Shown one piece after another: positions 62,993 to 64,000 of a stretch of 64,000 nucleotides of DNA (positions are counted from its first letter, which is position 1; each line of letters starts with the position of its first letter). Under the pieces are notes generated by a model, which saw nothing but the letters and a program-made list of their open reading frames with translations, did no database searches and was not told where the DNA came from. The translations under genes were made by a program, and so were the position numbers. The DNA is from Rallus limicola (Eukaryota > Chordata > Aves > Gruiformes > Rallidae), in assembly GCA_022605955.1 (NCBI GenBank), contig JAKCOZ010000018.1:1496001-1560000 (forward strand). Reading direction: 5' to 3'.

Positions 62993-64000
62993 CCCCCATT
63001 GGGTTTGGGGGTAGTTTTACAAAGAGAATCCAGAAAATTTAAATAGCCACGATGAGCAGTTCAGGCTTAGGCAGGAAACTAGGTGTGTATAGTACAGCTG
63101 CTATCCCTCCAAAACATAAAATATGTTACGGTCTGGTACCATCCCAAATGTTGCTTTGTAATCCCAACTGCGCCTCGAGAATTCCTTGATTTAGGTATGT
63201 GCTAATTTATAACCACACAAACATTGAAGCTTGATTTTACTGCCCGATAATTAATGCAGTTTTTCAAGATAATGTTGTAGTTTCTGGATTCCATCAGGGG
63301 TAGGAGACCAAAGCAGAGTACGTGCTGCAGAAAGCCATGGAGGAAGCTGGAACAGCAAGACTTGAGCACTGCAATGATGCCAGCCAGCTCCTTAGACAGC
63401 AGCCTATCTAACCACCTTATTTTGAAATGAGTTCCTTGTGAAATTCCAGGTACTAATTCTGCTGAAAACTTGGTGTTAATAATTTGCTTATGTAAGAAGT
63501 TGGTTTAAAGCTAAAAAGCATCCCCATGTGACCAGCTGTAGGGTCAATGGAAATTCAGAAATGATAAAATATCCATGTTAAAACTCCTGGAATCTTGAGA
63601 TTTTGTGAATATTGAGATCCTTTGAAAACCTGTGGCTGCTTCTACTTCATATCATGTGAGTGAGATTGAAATTTTTTTTTTAAGTAGTGACTTCTGTGTC
63701 TGATGGGTAATTCAAATAAATGTGTTGTAGTTTTGGCCAAGTTTGTGAAAGACCCCAGACTTACACAGTCTGCAATTTAAATGTATGTAAGAAGCTTCAA
63801 ATACTTCTGTACAGTATTCCTAGAAAAACAGACCTCATGAAGCCAGTATGAAATTTTAGTCCTTAAATATATTATAAGTGCTGCTGGTAGTGCTGCCTGT
63901 AATTAAGCTTGCCTCACATTTCCCATTATAAGACCCTGTTTTCAGTGGCATATAACTTTGCCAAATTTTAACTGTTTGGGCTGAAACTTTCCATGCTGAA

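Larger units (their letters stand above)
56299..64000. other. Intron-like or intergenic sequence to window end
   Basis: If the exon at 56235 is real, this is intron of the same transcript. It contains two CR1 fragments (59492-59552, 62769-62992). No further exon with both convincing splice sites and a readable protein was found by eye. Confidence 0.5.

Overview
The window looks like nuclear DNA of a bird. It has short spliced exons of a conserved vertebrate gene, several CR1 LINE fragments (the typical avian retrotransposon, with the usual 3' end ending near gattctatgattct-like sequence), and long non-coding stretches. I cannot name the species. All identifications are from sequence recognition alone.

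Region 1 (1-18925, + strand) is the 3' half of FBXW11 (beta-TrCP2, the F-box/WD40 substrate receptor of the SCF ubiquitin ligase). Seven coding exons between 6045 and 12613 join without a break in frame into 325 codons plus stop, covering all seven WD40 blades and the C-terminus. The F-box exons lie off the left edge, and 1-6044 is intron. The stop codon sits 27 nt before one more splice donor. A 3.66-kb intron in the 3' UTR (12641-16305) leads to a terminal non-coding exon of about 2.6 kb (16306 to about 18925) with an AATAAA at 18900. Two Pumilio-type motifs and a U-rich/A-rich pair lie in that exon.

Region 2 (about 18926-28650) is GC-rich and has no recognisable multi-exon gene. It does hold one minus-strand open frame of 133 codons (25917-26318) that reads like real protein; I could not identify it.

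Region 3 (28650-54880) is a long, more AT-rich, gene-poor interval. It holds CR1 fragments (30077-31036, 31578-31652, 49207-49636), several microsatellites, a 43-bp tandem duplication, a CTCF-like site and a stretch near 29040-29480 that looks like a conserved enhancer. In mammals FGF18 lies on this side of FBXW11 in the opposite orientation; I looked for FGF18 and NPM1 exons and found none here.

Region 4 (54880-64000) starts with an isolated CpG-dense block (about 54910-55110, with a CACGTG box) that looks like a promoter and first exon. A 64-nt exon with very good splice sites follows at 56235-56298 on the + strand. They may be the start of an unidentified gene or a long non-coding RNA that leaves the window to the right. 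The rest is intron-like or intergenic sequence with two more CR1 pieces.
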